DNA of 64,000 nt from Sphingomonas lacunae (GTDB lineage: Bacteria > Pseudomonadota > Alphaproteobacteria > Sphingomonadales > Sphingomonadaceae), in the NCBI RefSeq assembly GCF_012979535.1, contig NZ_CP053015.1, positions 868,001 to 932,000 of the forward strand, read 5' to 3'. The position numbers and the translations under genes are program-made. Shown one piece after another: positions 61,184 to 64,000 of this stretch (the first letter of the stretch is position 1; each line of letters starts with the position of its first letter). Below the pieces are notes generated by a model. It did no database searches and was not told the DNA's origin. It saw only the letters and a list, made by a program, of their open reading frames with translations.

Positions 61184-62452
61184 TCAAAGCGCAACGCTAG
61201 CCAATGCGCCTTCATCGCGTCGGATCGACGGCATCAGCAGATGCAGCCACAAGAGGGCGAGCAGATAGGATGCGGAAGCAAAGATGAACAATGGTGCAAA
61301 GCCGAGGCCTGCATCAAGCACCCGTCCCGCAATGAGGCTGATGGCCACGCCGCCCATGTTGCCCATGAACGCTCCAAAGGCGGTCACACGCGCGACCTTG
61401 GCTGTGGGAACAACATCGGTGATCACGGAAAAGATTGAGAGAGAAAACCCCTGATGGCCGGCCATCACCAATCCCATCATCACCGCCACCGGCCAAAAAC
61501 TGTCGAGTTGGGCAACCAAGGGCAATGGCGCAACGATCATCGCCGATGCCAGCATGACAGTCTTGCGAACCCGATTAACTGTCCATCCGTTCTCGAGCAG
61601 TCGGGTTGAGACCCACCCTGCAAACAAGGCTCCGATACCTGAACCGGCAAATGCAATCGCCAGCGGAACAGCCAATTCCAGCGTAGAGAGGCCGAATTCC
61701 TTTCGATAATAATCAGCAAGCCAGAAGTTGATGAACCACCAGGTCATATCGGACAATGCTTTGGCCACGCCGATTGCCCATGTGCGGCGATTTGCCAAAA
61801 CCGATCCGTAGGCAGCATGTTGAATGTCATCCCCGGCACTGTCCGGAGAACGAGCAGTGGCGGGGACAGTGGCCAATACCGAGCCAACCCCCCGAGCCAG
61901 CCACATCCAGAGGAAAAGCGAGAACAAACCGCCAACACCCCCGACAACCAGTGCTCCGCGCCAGCCAAAGAGAAAGGCTAGGGCGGGCACGACGAATGGC
62001 AAGACAATGGTGCCGGTACTGGCGACCAATGTTGCCACGCCGAAGGCGAATGAACGGCGATCCGGTTCAAACAATGTGGCAACAGTCTTGATCGTCAGTG
62101 GCGTCTGAACCGCTTCTGTCACACCTAGACCCGCTCGAGCAGCCACGACCTGCCACATGGTGGTCGCCCAACCATGGGCGATCGCGGCCGCGCTCCATGC
62201 GGAAGCACCCAGTTGCATCGATCGATTGACCCCCAGCCGGTCAACCAGCCAGCCGGTGAAGAGAAAGGCAAAGGCAGCCGAAAATTGCGTGACCGCAGCG
62301 AGATCACCGAAATCACTGTCAGTCCAGCCGAAGTCAGCCATCATATCTGGCTTGAGTATCGCAATGACAGGCCGATCCATCGCGTTGAATATGCCTGCAA
62401 GGCACAAGGTGGCGAACAACGCCCAACGCAGATTTCGAGATATACCTGTCAT
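61184..62452 (-). CDS. MFS transporter
   Basis: 422-residue major facilitator with 12 predicted helices; the A-motif-like segment TGWLVDRLGVNRSM sits between helices 2 and 3, and the FNAMDRPVIAILKPDMMADFGWTDSDFG start is typical of organic-acid/anion:cation symporter (hexuronate-type) members. ATG 62452 was preferred because AGGA lies 9 bp before it; an ATG 6 bp upstream is possible. Between the YeiH-type gene and the TonB receptor gene, on the same strand. Confidence 0.88.
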   Translation of the reverse strand: MTGISRNLRWALFATLCLAGIFNAMDRPVIAILKPDMMADFGWTDSDFGDLAAVTQFSAAFAFLFTGWLVDRLGVNRSMQLGASAWSAAAIAHGWATTMWQVVAARAGLGVTEAVQTPLTIKTVATLFEPDRRSFAFGVATLVASTGTIVLPFVVPALAFLFGWRGALVVGGVGGLFSLFLWMWLARGVGSVLATVPATARSPDSAGDDIQHAAYGSVLANRRTWAIGVAKALSDMTWWFINFWLADYYRKEFGLSTLELAVPLAIAFAGSGIGALFAGWVSTRLLENGWTVNRVRKTVMLASAMIVAPLPLVAQLDSFWPVAVMMGLVMAGHQGFSLSIFSVITDVVPTAKVARVTAFGAFMGNMGGVAISLIAGRVLDAGLGFAPLFIFASASYLLALLWLHLLMPSIRRDEGALASVAL

Positions 62453-62554
62453 CGGCATCTATCCTGAGCGGCAGGGCCGATCATGGCAATCCCCATCCCC
62501 TGGCTGCCCGCCCGGAGGCAAGTGCGCAAGGAATGGGGATCGCAGATTTTGCAA

Positions 62555-64000
62555 TCAGCGCATCTTCACACGCAGACCGATGCCGAAATAGCGGTCGGCG
62601 TCGCGCGGAATGTGGAGGCGCTGACCTGCACTGGTGTTGAGCAGTACATAGCTGGTGTCACCAATATTGCGGGCCATGAGTGACAGCCGATAATTGTCAT
62701 CCGCATCGCTGATGCCGATGCTGGCGTTCCAGATTCCATAGCTGTCAATCGGACCGGCATTGCCGAGGTCGGAGAACTGGCTGCCAGTATAGCTGTAGCT
62801 GGTGTTGGCATAGAACCGCATGCTGTCACCGATCGGCGTTTCATAGTCCGCGCCAACATTCCAGCTCCATTCCGGTGCCAACGGCAGACGGGTGCCGTTG
62901 AGCGCGCTTGGCGCGTTGGTCAGCGGGTTCGGGTTGAAGCGACGCACCTTGGCATCGGCATAGGCGATGCTGCCACGCAGGGTAAAGCCCTCAGCCGCCT
63001 CGATAACCGTGTCGACCTCGAAGCCGGTTGATCGCACCTGACCGGCATTGGTCAGGTTTGAAACCAGAACTGGTGGCGTTCCAAGCAGGATGAAATTGTT
63101 GGCCTGGAACCCGTCATAGGTCACCTGGAACGCGGTTGCGTTGAACGTCACGATATCGGCGAACTGGCTGCGCAGACCGATTTCATAGCTGTCCGAAGTT
63201 TCCTCATCAATCGCGACCGCATTGGTGGGAGCGGTGTGGTTGAAGAAGACGTTGAACGCTGGCCCCTTGTAGCCACGTGTATAGCTGACATAGAGCATCA
63301 GGTCATCGCTCGGCTCATATTGTGCCGACACCCGGCCAGACCAGTTGCTATTGTTGCTGTCACCGGTCGACGTGTTAGTGCCATTGCCCGGCGGCGTGGC
63401 GGTCGTCAGGCCGCCAGCAGGGTTACCCGACACGCCGGCACCCGTTGCCGGCAATCCGGTCCGGGCATCGACACCCGGCGCACGGGTATGGGTGTAGGAC
63501 AGCTCATCCTTTGTCCAACGCAGGCCTGCGGTCAGGCTGAACTGGTCGCTGAAGCGATAGGTTGCTTGGGTGAACAGCGCATAGTTGGTGGAATCGACGT
63601 CGCTGGTCGACGAGGCGGTCGGGAAAATGGTGTTGTTGGCCGCATCAAACACGGTGGTGTTGCACGGGATGGCTCCGCCCGGCAGCGCCGGCAACGACGA
63701 CAGGGTGCACTGGATGTTGCTGCGGCGGAACAACTGCGTGTTGTGCGAATACCAGATAAAGGCACCAGCTTGATAGAAGAACGCTTCATTCGGGTCCGAA
63801 GCGATACGCGCCTCAAAGCTGTACTGATCGGTGTTGACCGTGCCGCGGTCATGGAGTTCACCGCCGCCGATCACCGCACGCGGCAAAAAGTCACCTTCAC
63901 GGATTTCGGTGTTTTCCCAGCTACGGTAGCCAGCGACGAGGCTGAGCGTGTGGCTGTCGCTTACGTCAAAGTCGCCAGACGCGGTCAGGCTCCACTGCGT
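62555..64000 (-). CDS. TonB-dependent receptor, second, C-terminal part only
   Basis: 482 residues are visible, open to the right window edge, so the N-terminus (signal peptide, TonB box, plug) is missing. The barrel repeats (TGLRWTKDELSYTHT, YEPSDDLMLYVSYTRGYKGPAFNVFFNHTAPTNAVAIDEETSDSYEIGLRSQF) and the end RYFGIGLRVKMR are typical of the TBDR family. It ends in Arg rather than the more usual Phe. It lies upstream of the MFS gene on the same strand, suggesting outer-membrane plus inner-membrane uptake of one compound. Confidence 0.9.
   Translation of the reverse strand, partial: TQWSLTASGDFDVSDSHTLSLVAGYRSWENTEIREGDFLPRAVIGGGELHDRGTVNTDQYSFEARIASDPNEAFFYQAGAFIWYSHNTQLFRRSNIQCTLSSLPALPGGAIPCNTTVFDAANNTIFPTASSTSDVDSTNYALFTQATYRFSDQFSLTAGLRWTKDELSYTHTRAPGVDARTGLPATGAGVSGNPAGGLTTATPPGNGTNTSTGDSNNSNWSGRVSAQYEPSDDLMLYVSYTRGYKGPAFNVFFNHTAPTNAVAIDEETSDSYEIGLRSQFADIVTFNATAFQVTYDGFQANNFILLGTPPVLVSNLTNAGQVRSTGFEVDTVIEAAEGFTLRGSIAYADAKVRRFNPNPLTNAPSALNGTRLPLAPEWSWNVGADYETPIGDSMRFYANTSYSYTGSQFSDLGNAGPIDSYGIWNASIGISDADDNYRLSLMARNIGDTSYVLLNTSAGQRLHIPRDADRYFGIGLRVKMR

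Overview
The window reads as a chromosomal segment of an alphaproteobacterium, most likely Sphingomonadales. Supporting features are high GC content, many ATGA or 1-nt gene overlaps, TonB-dependent receptors, COQ9, ubiquinol-cytochrome c chaperone and F1-ATPase zeta-inhibitor (DUF1476) genes, an HTH-RibB-GCHII-like fusion, and two dispersed repeat types that I recall from sphingomonad genomes. The assignment comes from gene content and protein style read by eye; no database search was run. Most of the window is housekeeping DNA. I saw no prophage, transposase, CRISPR array, tRNA or rRNA gene.

Layout: 0-4.7 kb has gpsA-tsaD (minus) divergent from hemC-hemD and a membrane-anchored mitofilin-like protein. 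4.8-10.2 kb has glnD and mutS (minus). 10.4-15.1 kb holds a maeB-type malic enzyme with a strong terminator, a BamE-like lipoprotein, the ubiquinol-cytochrome c chaperone, a DUF177 protein and ssb. 15.1-19.0 kb is feoB-feoA, COQ9 and a DMT exporter. 19.2-26.9 kb has an Old Yellow Enzyme, a riboflavin cluster on the minus strand (ribD, ribE, ribBX, ribH), an epoxide-hydrolase-like protein and a TonB protein. 27-33 kb has gltX, a membrane GGDEF protein, nadE and a divergent DUF2306/LytTR pair.

33-44.5 kb is mostly plus strand: serine hydrolase, prs, a coupled hisN-AraC-AraC unit, rpmI-rplT-pheS-pheT, two small membrane proteins and prfC. 44.6-47.8 kb is a TonB-dependent receptor divergent from its probable TetR regulator, with a perfect inverted repeat between them. 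About 850 bp of gene-less, structured DNA (47.8-48.7 kb) follows between convergent genes. Then come MBL-DUF4230-nadA, the grxD-bolA-DUF1476 cassette and cysS. An inverted pair of dispersed repeats lies at 54.2-54.4 kb. TM2 and other small membrane proteins and a 2-hydroxyacid dehydrogenase/TetR pair lead to putA, a YeiH-type transporter, an MFS transporter and the 3' part of a second TonB-dependent receptor cut by the window end.

No clearly new multi-gene system is visible. The best leads are regulatory or structural: the structured orphan intergenic region at 47.8-48.7 kb; the DNA-binding-domain RibBX fusion with a degenerate second domain and a three-half-site array in its leader; the LytTR/DUF2306 pair; the hisN-coupled tandem AraC pair; a 20-bp interrupted hairpin at 51.4 kb; and operator-like palindromes at tonB, hisN and the TonB-receptor/TetR junction.
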